A DNA stretch of 23,743 nt, from positions 1-23,743 of the forward strand of contig DASPNP010000040.1 in the NCBI GenBank assembly GCA_035626475.1. Direction: 5' to 3'. Within the stretch, counting starts at the first letter, position 1, and every line of letters starts with the position of its first letter. The notes beneath the pieces were generated by a model. That model was not told where the DNA came from. It saw only the letters and a program-made list of their open reading frames with translations, and did not search any database. Source of the DNA: DASPKT01 sp035626475 (GTDB lineage: Bacteria; Pseudomonadota; Alphaproteobacteria; Azospirillales; Azospirillaceae). A program made the translations under genes and the position numbers. Shown here one piece after another: positions 7,631 through 15,236 of this stretch.

Positions 7631-8098
7631 TCACTTCGAGGCTATGCGCTCGGGCCTGCCCCGCTCGACCTTGCCGTCGGAACGGGCCTTCAGGTAGCGG
7701 TAGATGTCGTCCATGTGCTCCATGACGTTGGGGTCCATGCCGAAGCTGGGCATGACGCTGGCGCCGTTCTTGCGGCCGTTGGTGACCGTCTCGGCGAAGG
7801 TCGTGTAGTCCAGCCTCTTGAGCGATTCCGACAGGCTGGGGGCGAAGCTGCTGCCCAGCCCGTCGGGCCCGTGGCAGACATGGCAGGAATTGTGATAGCG
7901 GCGGAACCCGTTGTAGGTGCCGCGGTCGACCTTGCCGCCCTCGACCTTGTAGATGGGCATCCCGTCGCCATCGACGACCGGTTCCTCCTGCGCCGGCTGG
8001 GCCTGCGCCGCGGCTCCCAGGAGCAGGATCCCCGCGCAAGCGGCCGTCGCCATGGCACGGCCCAACCCGTGGGCCGTCGAAAGAAAGCGTCTACGCAA
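7631..8098 (-). CDS. xoxG: Cytochrome c, electron acceptor of XoxF (XoxG/cL-type)
   Basis: A 155-residue class I cytochrome c. The start is a TTG at 8098 with GGGAGG 6 nt upstream; an in-frame ATG at 8053 would remove the Arg-rich n-region of the signal peptide and has no comparable ribosome-binding site. The signal peptide (MRRRFLSTAHGLGR, then a hydrophobic core) ends AAAQAQ. A single haem site is CHVCH (C72, C75, H76), and the likely axial Met is M116 in SVMPSFG. Known: XoxG takes electrons from the PQQ of XoxF in the periplasm and passes them toward the terminal oxidase. It sits between xoxF (193-nt spacer containing a strong hairpin) and the xoxJ fusion (13 nt). Confidence 0.92.
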   Translation of the reverse strand: MRRRFLSTAHGLGRAMATAACAGILLLGAAAQAQPAQEEPVVDGDGMPIYKVEGGKVDRGTYNGFRRYHNSCHVCHGPDGLGSSFAPSLSESLKRLDYTTFAETVTNGRKNGASVMPSFGMDPNVMEHMDDIYRYLKARSDGKVERGRPERIASK

Positions 8099-8199
8099 AG
8101 CGTCCTCCCGAACCGTGTTCTTCGTCTTCGTTCCGCGTCTTGGAACCTGCCGTTCCCGGTTGCTCCGGCCTGGCCGGTCGGAGGGGGCGGGGACGGATG

Positions 8200-8233
8200 C
8201 GGCGGCGGGAACGTCCTTGCGCTCCCGCCGCCG
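8200..8233 (-). other. Perfect 11-bp stem-loop in the xoxF-xoxG spacer
   Basis: CGGCGGCGGGA (8200-8210) pairs perfectly with TCCCGCCGCCG (8223-8233) around a 12-nt loop. It lies 57 nt after the xoxF stop and about 100 nt before the xoxG start, on the shared minus-strand transcript. No T-run follows, so it is not a standard intrinsic terminator. It could stabilise the xoxF 3' end after processing or cause partial termination, giving more XoxF than XoxG. The function is inferred. Confidence 0.55.
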
Positions 8234-8290
8234 AACCGTTGGCCGGCCCCGGTGCCCGCGCGGGGCGCCGGGACCGCCTGCCGTGGCTAC

Positions 8291-10123
8291 TTACTGCGCC
8301 GCCGCCGCCTGCGCGCGGCCGCCCACCTCGAAGACGGTGAGAACGCCGCCGAGCTGCGTGTACTCGCCGAGGCTGGCATGGGCGCCGACCGCGCCGAGGC
8401 CTTCCGTCGCCTCCGTCAAACCCGCCGCGAGGCCGATGCCGGCCCAGCCGCCGATGCCCGACAGGACGGCGACGTACTGCTTGCCGCCGTGCTGGAAGGT
8501 GTTGACGTTGCCGATGATCCCCGACGGCGTCTTGAAGCGGTAGAGCTCCTTGCCGTTGTCCATGTCGAAGGCGACGAGATAGCCCTCGAGCGTGCCGTAG
8601 AAGCCGACGCCGGCCTTCGTGGTCAGCGCGCCCGACCAGACCGCGAACTTCTCGGGGATCGACCACTTGATCTTGCCGGTCGCGGCGTCCCAGGCGATGA
8701 AATTGCCCATGCCGCCGTGGCTGCCCGGGGTCGGGTACATGGACAGGGTCGCGCCGACATAGGGCTGGCCCGCCTGGTACGAAACCTGGAAGGGCTCGTA
8801 GTCCATGCAGATGTGGTTGGTCGGCACGTAGAACAGGCCGGTGTCGGGCGAGAAGGACGCCGGCTGCTGGTCCTTGGACCCCAGCGCCGCCGGGCAGATG
8901 CCCTTGCTGTTGTTGTCCTGGCCGTTGGCGAAGGTGCTGTACCGCTTGTCGACCTGCGGCCGCCCGGTCTTCATGTCGACCTTGGTCGCCCAGTTGACCT
9001 TCGGGTCGTACTTCTCGGCCACCAGCAGCTCGCCCGTGACGCGGTCCAGCGTGTAGCCGAAGCCGTTGCGGTCGAAGTTCACCAGGACCTTGCGGGTCTT
9101 GCCGTTGACCGGGATGTCCGCGAGGATGTTCTCGTTGACGCCGTCATAGTCCCACTCGTCGAAGGGGGTCTTCTGATAGACCCAGCGGGCCGCGCCGGTG
9201 TCGGCGTCGCGGGCGAAGATGGTCATCGACCATTTGTTGTCGACGGGCTTGCCGTCCTTGGCGCGTTGCGCCGGGTTCCAGGTGCCGGGATTGCCGGTGC
9301 CGTAGTAGATCAGGTTCAGCTCGGGATCATAGGTGTACCAGCCCCAGGTGGTGCCGCCGCCGATCTTCCATTCGTCGCCGTTCCAGGTCTTCACGCCGAG
9401 GTCGGCCTCGCCGATCGGCTTGCCCATCATCATCGTCTTCTTGGGATCGATCATGACGTCCTTGTCGGGACCGGTGGAGTAGGCGCGCCAGACCTGCTTG
9501 CCCGACTTGACGTCGTAGGCGGTCAGGTGGCCGCGCACGCCGAACTCGCCGCCGGAGATGCCGACGAACACCTTGTCCTTGATCACCACGGGGGCGGCCG
9601 TCAGCGTCTCGCCCTTGGTGTGGTCGCCGTTCTTGGCGCTCCAGACGACCTTGCCCGTGTTGGCGTCGAGGGCCACCAGCGTGTTGTCGGCCTGGGCCAG
9701 GAACACCTTGCCGTCAGCCACCGCGACGCCGCGGTTGACGGTGTCGCAGCACATCACGGGAATGGCCGCGCTGTCCTGGCGCGGCTCGTACTTCCACTTC
9801 AGCCGCCCCTTCTCCTTCAGGTCGAGGGCGTAGACCGTGTTGGGGAAGGGCGTGTGGATGTACATGGTGTCGCCCACCACCAGCGGGCCGCCTTCGTGGC
9901 CGCGCAGGACGCCGGTCGAGAACGACCAGGAGACCTTCAGGTCCTTGACGTTCTGCTTGGTGATCTGGTCGAGCGGGCTGTAGCGGTGGCCGGCGTAGTT
10001 GCCGAGCTGCATGGCCCAGTTGTGCGGGTTCTTCGAGGCCTGCATGACGCCGTCGTTCGCGTGGGCCGAGCCGGCCAGCAGAAGACCGGCGGATGCGAGC
10101 AGGCAACGCGAGAATGCTCTCAT
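8291..10123 (-). CDS. xoxF: Lanthanide-dependent methanol dehydrogenase XoxF (PQQ quinoprotein)
   Basis: A 610-residue protein; translation can extend upstream to 10267, but ATG 10123 has GGGAGG upstream and starts the signal peptide (residues 1-22, ending GSAHA). The eight-bladed quinoprotein propeller shows the adjacent-Cys disulfide C125-C126 and W-motifs. The metal site is complete: E193 (GGEFGVRG), N278 (GTGNPGTWN), catalytic D325 and D327 in WDYDG. The second Asp, two residues after the catalytic one, marks lanthanide-dependent XoxF; calcium MxaF has Ala there. Known: XoxF oxidises methanol to formaldehyde, or on to formate in some enzymes, in the periplasm with PQQ and a light lanthanide. 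No mxaI-like small subunit is present, as expected. It heads the operon xoxF-xoxG-xoxJ. The 1-kb upstream region holds candidate operators. Confidence 0.97.
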   Translation of the reverse strand: MRAFSRCLLASAGLLLAGSAHANDGVMQASKNPHNWAMQLGNYAGHRYSPLDQITKQNVKDLKVSWSFSTGVLRGHEGGPLVVGDTMYIHTPFPNTVYALDLKEKGRLKWKYEPRQDSAAIPVMCCDTVNRGVAVADGKVFLAQADNTLVALDANTGKVVWSAKNGDHTKGETLTAAPVVIKDKVFVGISGGEFGVRGHLTAYDVKSGKQVWRAYSTGPDKDVMIDPKKTMMMGKPIGEADLGVKTWNGDEWKIGGGTTWGWYTYDPELNLIYYGTGNPGTWNPAQRAKDGKPVDNKWSMTIFARDADTGAARWVYQKTPFDEWDYDGVNENILADIPVNGKTRKVLVNFDRNGFGYTLDRVTGELLVAEKYDPKVNWATKVDMKTGRPQVDKRYSTFANGQDNNSKGICPAALGSKDQQPASFSPDTGLFYVPTNHICMDYEPFQVSYQAGQPYVGATLSMYPTPGSHGGMGNFIAWDAATGKIKWSIPEKFAVWSGALTTKAGVGFYGTLEGYLVAFDMDNGKELYRFKTPSGIIGNVNTFQHGGKQYVAVLSGIGGWAGIGLAAGLTEATEGLGAVGAHASLGEYTQLGGVLTVFEVGGRAQAAAAQ

Positions 10124-10379
10124 GGCGTTAATCCCTCCCTTGCGTGCGGTTTGGCATGCGGTCAGGCGGTCGATGGTCGGCCGAGCCCCGCTGCCGGCCC
10201 TGCGGCGCCGGGGTCGTTGCCCGGGCGTCAGCATGGTGACGGAAACGAGCGTAGCACCGCCTTGCAACGATCACAATAGACGAGTCCGATCAATTAAGGC
10301 CGATTATTGCCGGTTTTCTAATGCACGAGCGCTGAAGTCGCAGAGTAGGTAAGTCTTTGTTGTCAAATTCGATAGACAG

Positions 10380-10412
10380 TTCGCATGCGCAACATGATTT
10401 GTTGCTTCGCAT
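10380..10412. promoter_or_regulatory. Inverted repeat flanked by direct TTCGCAT repeats, upstream of xoxF
   Basis: GCAACA (10389-10394) and TGTTGC (10400-10405) form a perfect inverted repeat with a 5-nt spacer. TTCGCAT occurs on both sides, at 10380-10386 and 10406-10412. The block sits 257-290 nt upstream of xoxF in the AT-rich promoter zone and may bind a regulator. The symmetry is seen directly; the function is inferred. Confidence 0.4.
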
Positions 10413-10456
10413 CATCGGAAGCGCCGCGGCGGTGGCGCGGCACCTTAGGATTTTTT

Positions 10457-10482
10457 CGTATCGAATACTGGTACTCGATGCG
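10457..10482. promoter_or_regulatory. 26-bp dyad, candidate operator in the xoxF upstream region
   Basis: The arms CGTATCGAATAC (10457-10468) and GTACTCGATGCG (10471-10482) are inverted copies matching at 10 of 12 positions around a 2-nt centre. A T6 run lies immediately to the left (10451-10456). Size and symmetry suit a dimeric helix-turn-helix protein. It lies 334 nt upstream of xoxF and 660 nt upstream of the porin gene, so it could serve either. No second copy was noticed elsewhere in the window. Confidence 0.5.
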
Positions 10483-10962
10483 GATTTGTAAGTAATGGAC
10501 GGGTCTTGTCGGGCACCGGCCCCACCGATCAAGATGACAGAAATGTTACAAAGGACGGCGCCGCGACTGTTGCTGGCCGAATGACCCGCCGCTCCACGGC
10601 CGTCTTCCGGATCAGCGCCGATCGACTGCAAAGGAAGTCGGGTGGCGTCTGGAGTTGCATCAATCGTGAGCGCGTGCCGGGACAATAGAGGATAGTAATC
10701 GCAGCATGGGGCGGCTTCGTTGACGACCCTGGTTTTTGAGAGGACGCTTGCCCGAACGAAAGGCCTGGCCGATGCCGTCCGCGCCGGGCCGGCACCAACC
10801 GAGGGGATGGGCGAGAAAGAGGTGAACAGGCGTCGCCCGGTCCAGGCGGCGGACCGCAGCCCCGGAACAGGCCGCCCCGGGCAGCTATTTGCCGTCGGCT
10901 GGATGTCGACCTGCCGGCGCCAAGTAGACCATGCCCTTTTAAAATATTCGCCGGGGCCGCAC

Positions 10963-11020
10963 CGGCCGGAAGACAGGATTCCGGCCGTCGCGGCTTCGGC
11001 ACCGCGCCGCAAGCGCGGCG
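10963..11020 (+). promoter_or_regulatory. Two hairpins in the probable 5' leader of the porin gene
   Basis: CGGCCGGAA (10963-10971) pairs perfectly with TTCCGGCCG (10979-10987), exposing the loop GACAGGA. A second hairpin pairs CGCCGC (11005-11010) with GCGGCG (11015-11020) around AAGC. Both lie 120-180 nt before the porin ATG. They could shape leader RNA stability or translation; this depends on the transcription start, which is not known. Confidence 0.35.
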
Positions 11021-11141
11021 GGTGCCAGGACCGCCCGCCTCACCGCCCGCGACAGTCGTCAACGACAAGGCGCTCCGCCGCATTCCGTCCCCTGCCACGC
11101 AGGAGGCGGCGCCCGGCCGAGGCCGAACAGGGGAGGATGAA

Positions 11142-12545
11142 ATGCGCTCGAAGGCTTTGCTACTGGCGGCCGCGTGCCTGCTGGCCGGCGGCGGCGCCCA
11201 GGCCCAGGCCCCGGCCGATACGACGGAGGAGCTGCTGCTCCGCCTGAAGGAGAAGGGCATCCTGACGGATCAGGAGTATCAGGCGCTGGTCCGGCGCAAG
11301 GCGGCGGAAAGCGCGGCGCCGGCCGCCTCGGCGACGCCGACCGCGTCGGCCACCGCGGACACGCCCGCCCAGTCGATCGATCCCAAGGCCGTCCGCATGG
11401 CCGAGAGCGGCGTCGGGCTCATGATCGGCGAGGTGGAGGTCAAGCTCTCCGGATCGGTCAACGGCTTCTACGTGCATGAGGACCCCGACGGGGCCGGCCC
11501 CACGCGCACGGTCACCGGCGGCCTTGCCAGCGTCGGCGGCGGTTCCTCGAGTTCCGTGCGCAACGGCCTGCTGCCCGGATTCCTCAAGGTGGACGTCACC
11601 ACCACCCAGGCCGGCTGGGACGTGGGCGCGCATTTCGGGATCTATCCGGGCATCAACAGCGTCACCGGCCTCGGCGGCGCCAACTCGGCCGGCTCTCCCA
11701 GCGCGCTGTCCACCTCGGGCATCGACTTCCGCCAGACCTACCTGACCTTCGGCAAGAAGAGCCTGGGCGAGTTCAAGATCGGCCGCGACATCGGCCTGTT
11801 CGCCTCCGAGGCGATCCTGAACGACATCACCCTGCTGGGCGTCGGTACCGCCGCCGGAAACGCCACGCCCAGCAACACCTCGCTGGGCCGCATCGGGCTC
11901 GGCTACATCTACACGGACTTCCAGCCGCAGATCACCTACACCTCGCCCGAGTTCGGGGGGCTGCAGCTCTCCGCCGGCATGTTCCAGCCCCTTGTCACGG
12001 CGGGTGGCGACGAGGTCAACGACACGCCGGGCTTCCAGGGCAAGGTCAGCTACGCGCTGAAGGCCGGGCAGGTCACGGGCAAGCTGTGGGCCAACGCCGT
12101 CACGCAGAAGCACGACCCGGTCGGCGGCCTGCCCGGATATACCGGCACCGGCTTCGATGTCGGCGCGAACCTGACGCTCGGGCCGGCGGGGCTCACCGGC
12201 TACTACTATACCGGCGAGGGCATCGGCACGACCGGCCTGTTCATCCTGGCGACGGACGCCGCCGGCCGGAAGCGCGACAGCGACGGCTTCTACCTGCAGG
12301 GCACCTACAAGCTGGGACAGGTCACGCTGGGCACCAGCTACGGCGAGAGCAACCTCGACCTGGCCCGCGGCGAGGCGGTTTCGGACCTGGTGGACAGCAA
12401 CAAGTCCTGGGCCTTCCAGGCGCGCTTCGGCCTGACCGAGTGGGTGACGCTGGTGGGTGAGTACATCATGACGGAGTCGGAGGCGCACAATGGCAACAGG
12501 GCGGAGTCGAACACGATCGCCATCGGCGCCATCATGTTCTTCTGA
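11142..12545 (+). CDS. Outer-membrane porin-like beta-barrel protein
   Basis: A 467-residue protein; GGGAGGATGA precedes the ATG at 11142, which starts a clean signal peptide (residues 1-22, ending GGAQAQA). Residues ~27-53 form a short helix, TTEELLLRLKEKGILTDQEY, seen at the N-terminus of several alphaproteobacterial porins. An Ala/Thr/Ser/Pro linker follows. From ~85 the sequence alternates amphipathic beta-strands rich in Gly, Tyr and Thr and ends in Phe (AIGAIMFF), the usual outer-membrane barrel terminus. Known: such trimeric porins let small solutes cross the outer membrane. Its divergent placement opposite xoxF suggests coregulation and possibly passage of methanol-related solutes or metal complexes; this is inference. 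A perfect 26-bp palindrome lies just after the stop. Confidence 0.82.
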   Translation: MRSKALLLAAACLLAGGGAQAQAPADTTEELLLRLKEKGILTDQEYQALVRRKAAESAAPAASATPTASATADTPAQSIDPKAVRMAESGVGLMIGEVEVKLSGSVNGFYVHEDPDGAGPTRTVTGGLASVGGGSSSSVRNGLLPGFLKVDVTTTQAGWDVGAHFGIYPGINSVTGLGGANSAGSPSALSTSGIDFRQTYLTFGKKSLGEFKIGRDIGLFASEAILNDITLLGVGTAAGNATPSNTSLGRIGLGYIYTDFQPQITYTSPEFGGLQLSAGMFQPLVTAGGDEVNDTPGFQGKVSYALKAGQVTGKLWANAVTQKHDPVGGLPGYTGTGFDVGANLTLGPAGLTGYYYTGEGIGTTGLFILATDAAGRKRDSDGFYLQGTYKLGQVTLGTSYGESNLDLARGEAVSDLVDSNKSWAFQARFGLTEWVTLVGEYIMTESEAHNGNRAESNTIAIGAIMFF

Positions 12546-12553
12546 CCTCCGCG

Positions 12554-12826
12554 CTATCCCCGTCCCGGGGTCCCGGGACGGGGGTCCGGGGCGGCGGGCG
12601 CCGGTCGGCCGCGCGCGGGCAGGCGGCGGCAGAGCGTCTTCACATAGGCGCTGGTGCCGATGTCGCGGGCGCGGGGCGAGCGGGCGATGACCTCCTGCCA
12701 GCCCTGGGTGCACTCGACCTCGTTGGCGACCTCGATCGACTGCACGTCCAGCGCGGTCCGCTCGTCGCAGTCCTCGGGCGGCATGCCGCTGAGACAGACC
12801 AGGATGATCGCGGCGAAAACGTCCAT
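12554..12826 (-). CDS. Small Cys-containing protein of unknown function, probably exported
   Basis: A 90-residue protein. The ATG at 12826 has GGGAGGATGG just upstream and is preferred to an in-frame ATG at 12853. The N-terminus is a short hydrophobic segment (MDVFAAIILVCLSG), followed by PPEDCDERTALDV, ECTQGWQEVIARSP and YVKTLCRR. The spacing of the mature-part cysteines and the pattern C-x4-ALDV...C-x2-GWQ...YVK-x2-C recall small secreted alphaproteobacterial proteins of no known function. The last ~12 codons, rich in Pro and Gly, coincide with the palindrome at 12558-12583. It is divergent from the TonB-dependent receptor and convergent with the porin. No role can be assigned. Confidence 0.65.
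   Translation of the reverse strand: MDVFAAIILVCLSGMPPEDCDERTALDVQSIEVANEVECTQGWQEVIARSPRARDIGTSAYVKTLCRRLPARGRPAPAAPDPRPGTPGRG
12558..12583. terminator. Perfect 12-bp-arm palindrome between convergent genes, possible bidirectional terminator
   Basis: CCCCGTCCCGGG (12558-12569) and CCCGGGACGGGG (12572-12583) are perfect inverted repeats around GT. The palindrome begins 13 nt after the porin stop and lies within the final codons of the opposite-strand small gene. Position between convergent genes and very high stability suggest transcription termination in both directions, although no T-run follows on either strand. Confidence 0.45.
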
Positions 12827-12988
12827 GGTCCATCCTCCCGAAGGTCGATCCAAACCGGCCGGCCGCCGTTCTATAGTGGCCCCGCCGCGCCGGTCCGTCC
12901 AGCGGTCCCGGTCCGGGCGGCGCGAACCAACGGGCGGCGCGACCGGGCGGCGGCGCCCGCGACGACAGCCTGGCAGGGAGTGAGCTCA

Positions 12989-15193
12989 TTGGCATCAGCA
13001 TCCAGGGACCTGGCGCGCCGTTCCCCGGCACCTCCCCTTCCCGGCGCCGGACGGCGGCCGCGCGGGACCCCGGCTCCGGGCCAGGCCGTTTCAGGAAGGC
13101 CGGCGTCCGGGCCGCCGTCGTCGGCGCTCATGCTGCTGGCCGCGTCGCTGGCGGCGGTCGCGCCCGCCCTACCGGCCGCGGCGCAGGGACGGACCTCGGG
13201 AGAGGTGGTGGTGACCGGCCGGCGGTCGGGCGTTCCGGTCTATGAGCGTCCCTACGGCGCCACGATCATCGGCGGCGAGGCGCTGGAGACCGCGCCGCAG
13301 CGCCGGCTGGACGAGGCGCTGCGGGCCGTGCCCGGCTTCGGCCTGTTCCGCCGCTCCGGCTCCACCCTCGCCAACCCCACGACGCAGGGCGTGTCCTTGC
13401 GCGGCATCGGTCCGAACGGGGCGGGGCGCACGCTGGTGCTGGTGGACGGGGTGCCGGTCAACGATCCCTTCGGCGGGTGGGTCTATTGGAGCCGCCTGCC
13501 CACCTCCGCGGCGGAACGGATCATCATCACCCGGGGCGGCGGCGCCGGGCCCTGGGGCAACACGGCGCTGGCCGGCACGGTCCGCATCGACACCAAGCCT
13601 CCCGCCGGCGCGCAGGCCGAGCTGTCGGCGGGAACGGACGAGACCTTCCAGGCGCTGGGCAGCGTCGGCGGCCCCGTCGCGGGCGGGCCGGCGCGGCTGG
13701 GGCTTACCGCCAGCGCCTTCTCCACCGGCGGGGCGCCCGTCGTCCGGCGCGACCAGCGCGGGCCCGTCGACATCGACGCCGACGCGGACTCCTACTGGGT
13801 GGACGCGGTCGGCGGCGCCGCACTTGGGGCGGACATCCAGGCCACGGCCAAGCTCAGCGCCTTCCGCGAGCATCGCGGCAACGGCACGCGCTACACCGAG
13901 AACGCCACCGAGGCGCTGGAGGGGAGCCTGCGCCTGGTCGGCGGGGGTGCGCTGCCCTGGGAAGCGGTGCTGTACGCCCGCGACTGGGACTTCCGCAGCA
14001 CCTTCTCCGGCGTCAACGCCGCCCGCACGGTGGAGACGCCCTCGCTCGACCAGTTCGCGGTGCCGGCCCGCGCCTATGGCGGCGTGGTCCAGCTGGCGCT
14101 GCCCTGGGGCGGCGGGCACGAGACCGACATCGGCGCCGACATCCGCCATGTCGAGGGCGCCACCAACGAGCTGTTCACCTTCGCCGGCGGCGACTTCACC
14201 CGGGTGCGGCGCGCCGGCGGCGAGCAGACTGTGGCGGGGCTCTTCGCCGAGCACGCCTGGCAGGCCGGGGCCGGGCTGACGCTGACCGGCGGGCTGCGGC
14301 TGGACCGCTGGCGCAACGCCGACGGCGAGCGGCTGGAGCGCGACCGCGCCACCGGCGCCGTGCTGCGCCGCGACCGCTTCGGCACGCGCGACGGCACCGT
14401 GCTGAACGGCCGGGCCGGCGCCGAGGGGCGGCTGGCCGGCAGTCTCGTCTGGCGCGCGGCCGCCTATACCGGCTTCCGCCTGCCGACGCTGAACGAGCTG
14501 TACCGGCCCTTCCGCGTCGGCAACGACATCACCGAGGCCAACCCGGCGCTGGAGCCCGAGCGGCTGGTCGGCGGCGAGGTCGGGCTGCGGGCGGAACCGG
14601 CTGCCGGCCTGACCCTCTCGGCCACGCTGTTCCGCTCGGTGCTGCGCGAGGGGGTGGACAACGTCACGATCCAGGACACGCCGGGCCTGAACCCGGAGCT
14701 GGGTGTCTTCGTGCCGGCGGGCGGCAGCCTGGCGCAGCGGCGCGGGCTGGACCGGGTGGTGATCGACGGGCTGGAGGCGGAGCTGGGCTGGGCCCCGCGG
14801 CCGGACCTGTCCTTCAGCCTCTCCTATCTTTTCAGCGACGGCGAGGTGGAGCGGGCGGACGAGGCGCCCGACCTGGTGGGCCGGCGGCCGGCGCAGGCGC
14901 CCCGCCACCAGGGCACGGTCGAGGCCGGCTGGCGCCCCGCCGGGCCCGTGTCGCTGCGGTTGCAGCTGCGCGCGGCCTCCAGCGCCTTCGAGGACGGGCG
15001 CAACAGCCGCACCCTCGCCCCCTATGTGCTGGCGGACGCCTATGCCGGCTGGGACGTGACGCCGGCGCTTCACCTGTTCGCCACGGTGGAGAATCTGGCG
15101 GACCGCACGGTGGAGACCGGCCGGCGCAGCGACGGGCTGACCAGCATCGGGCCGGGCCGCCGGGCGATGGTGGGCGCCCGGGCCCGTTGGTAG
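12989..15193 (+). CDS. TonB-dependent outer-membrane receptor (candidate lanthanide/metallophore receptor)
   Basis: About 734 residues. A TTG at 12989 has GGGAG 8 nt upstream; GTG 12980 and ATG 13130 are in-frame alternatives, but the ATG lacks a ribosome-binding site. The long, Pro/Arg-rich leader ends in a hydrophobic signal core (LMLLAASLAAVAPALPAAAQ). A TonB-box-like EVVVT (72-76) follows, then the plug (GVSLRGIGPNGAGRTLVLVD, DPFGGWVYWSRLP) and a 22-strand barrel with the receptor features YTGFRLPTLNELYRPFR, NPALEPER and a C-terminal ENLADRTVETG...GARARW. Known: these receptors import metal complexes and cofactors with TonB energy; M. extorquens lutH does so for lanthanides. Inference: lanthanide or cofactor uptake for XoxF, from its position near the LutA-like and xox genes. 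Substrate specificity cannot be read from sequence. Confidence 0.88.
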   Translation: MASASRDLARRSPAPPLPGAGRRPRGTPAPGQAVSGRPASGPPSSALMLLAASLAAVAPALPAAAQGRTSGEVVVTGRRSGVPVYERPYGATIIGGEALETAPQRRLDEALRAVPGFGLFRRSGSTLANPTTQGVSLRGIGPNGAGRTLVLVDGVPVNDPFGGWVYWSRLPTSAAERIIITRGGGAGPWGNTALAGTVRIDTKPPAGAQAELSAGTDETFQALGSVGGPVAGGPARLGLTASAFSTGGAPVVRRDQRGPVDIDADADSYWVDAVGGAALGADIQATAKLSAFREHRGNGTRYTENATEALEGSLRLVGGGALPWEAVLYARDWDFRSTFSGVNAARTVETPSLDQFAVPARAYGGVVQLALPWGGGHETDIGADIRHVEGATNELFTFAGGDFTRVRRAGGEQTVAGLFAEHAWQAGAGLTLTGGLRLDRWRNADGERLERDRATGAVLRRDRFGTRDGTVLNGRAGAEGRLAGSLVWRAAAYTGFRLPTLNELYRPFRVGNDITEANPALEPERLVGGEVGLRAEPAAGLTLSATLFRSVLREGVDNVTIQDTPGLNPELGVFVPAGGSLAQRRGLDRVVIDGLEAELGWAPRPDLSFSLSYLFSDGEVERADEAPDLVGRRPAQAPRHQGTVEAGWRPAGPVSLRLQLRAASSAFEDGRNSRTLAPYVLADAYAGWDVTPALHLFATVENLADRTVETGRRSDGLTSIGPGRRAMVGARARW

Positions 15194-15236
15194 CGCGCGG
15201 GATCGGCGGAGGCCGCCCGCAACGGAGGAGACGGAC

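Larger units (their letters stand above)
10124..11141. other. 1-kb non-coding divergent region between xoxF and the porin gene
   Basis: No convincing gene is seen here. The stretch 10260-10500 is markedly less GC-rich than the rest of the window, as expected of a promoter region. Reading frames crossing it have no ribosome-binding sites or protein-like composition. It contains a hairpin with flanking direct repeats (10380-10412), a 26-bp dyad (10457-10482), an AT-rich TTTTAAAATATT box near 10937-10948, and two hairpins close to the porin start. A TTGACA hexamer reads toward xoxF at 10366-10361, but no good -10 follows it. Confidence 0.6.

Noticed and set aside
7448..10279. Plus-strand frame of over 900 codons opposite xoxF and xoxG
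   Set aside because: Antisense to two confidently identified genes; the composition is His/Asp/Val/Gly-rich, as expected for reverse complements of GC-rich genes.
10643..10659. Sigma-54-like sequence TGGCGTCTGGAGTTGCA upstream of the porin gene
   Set aside because: The GG and GC elements are 11 nt apart instead of the strict 10, so it does not fit a sigma-54 promoter.
10290..11012. Minus-strand frame of 240 codons in the xoxF-porin gap
   Set aside because: No ribosome-binding site, mixed composition without signal or domain, and it crosses the AT-rich promoter zone with its dyads.
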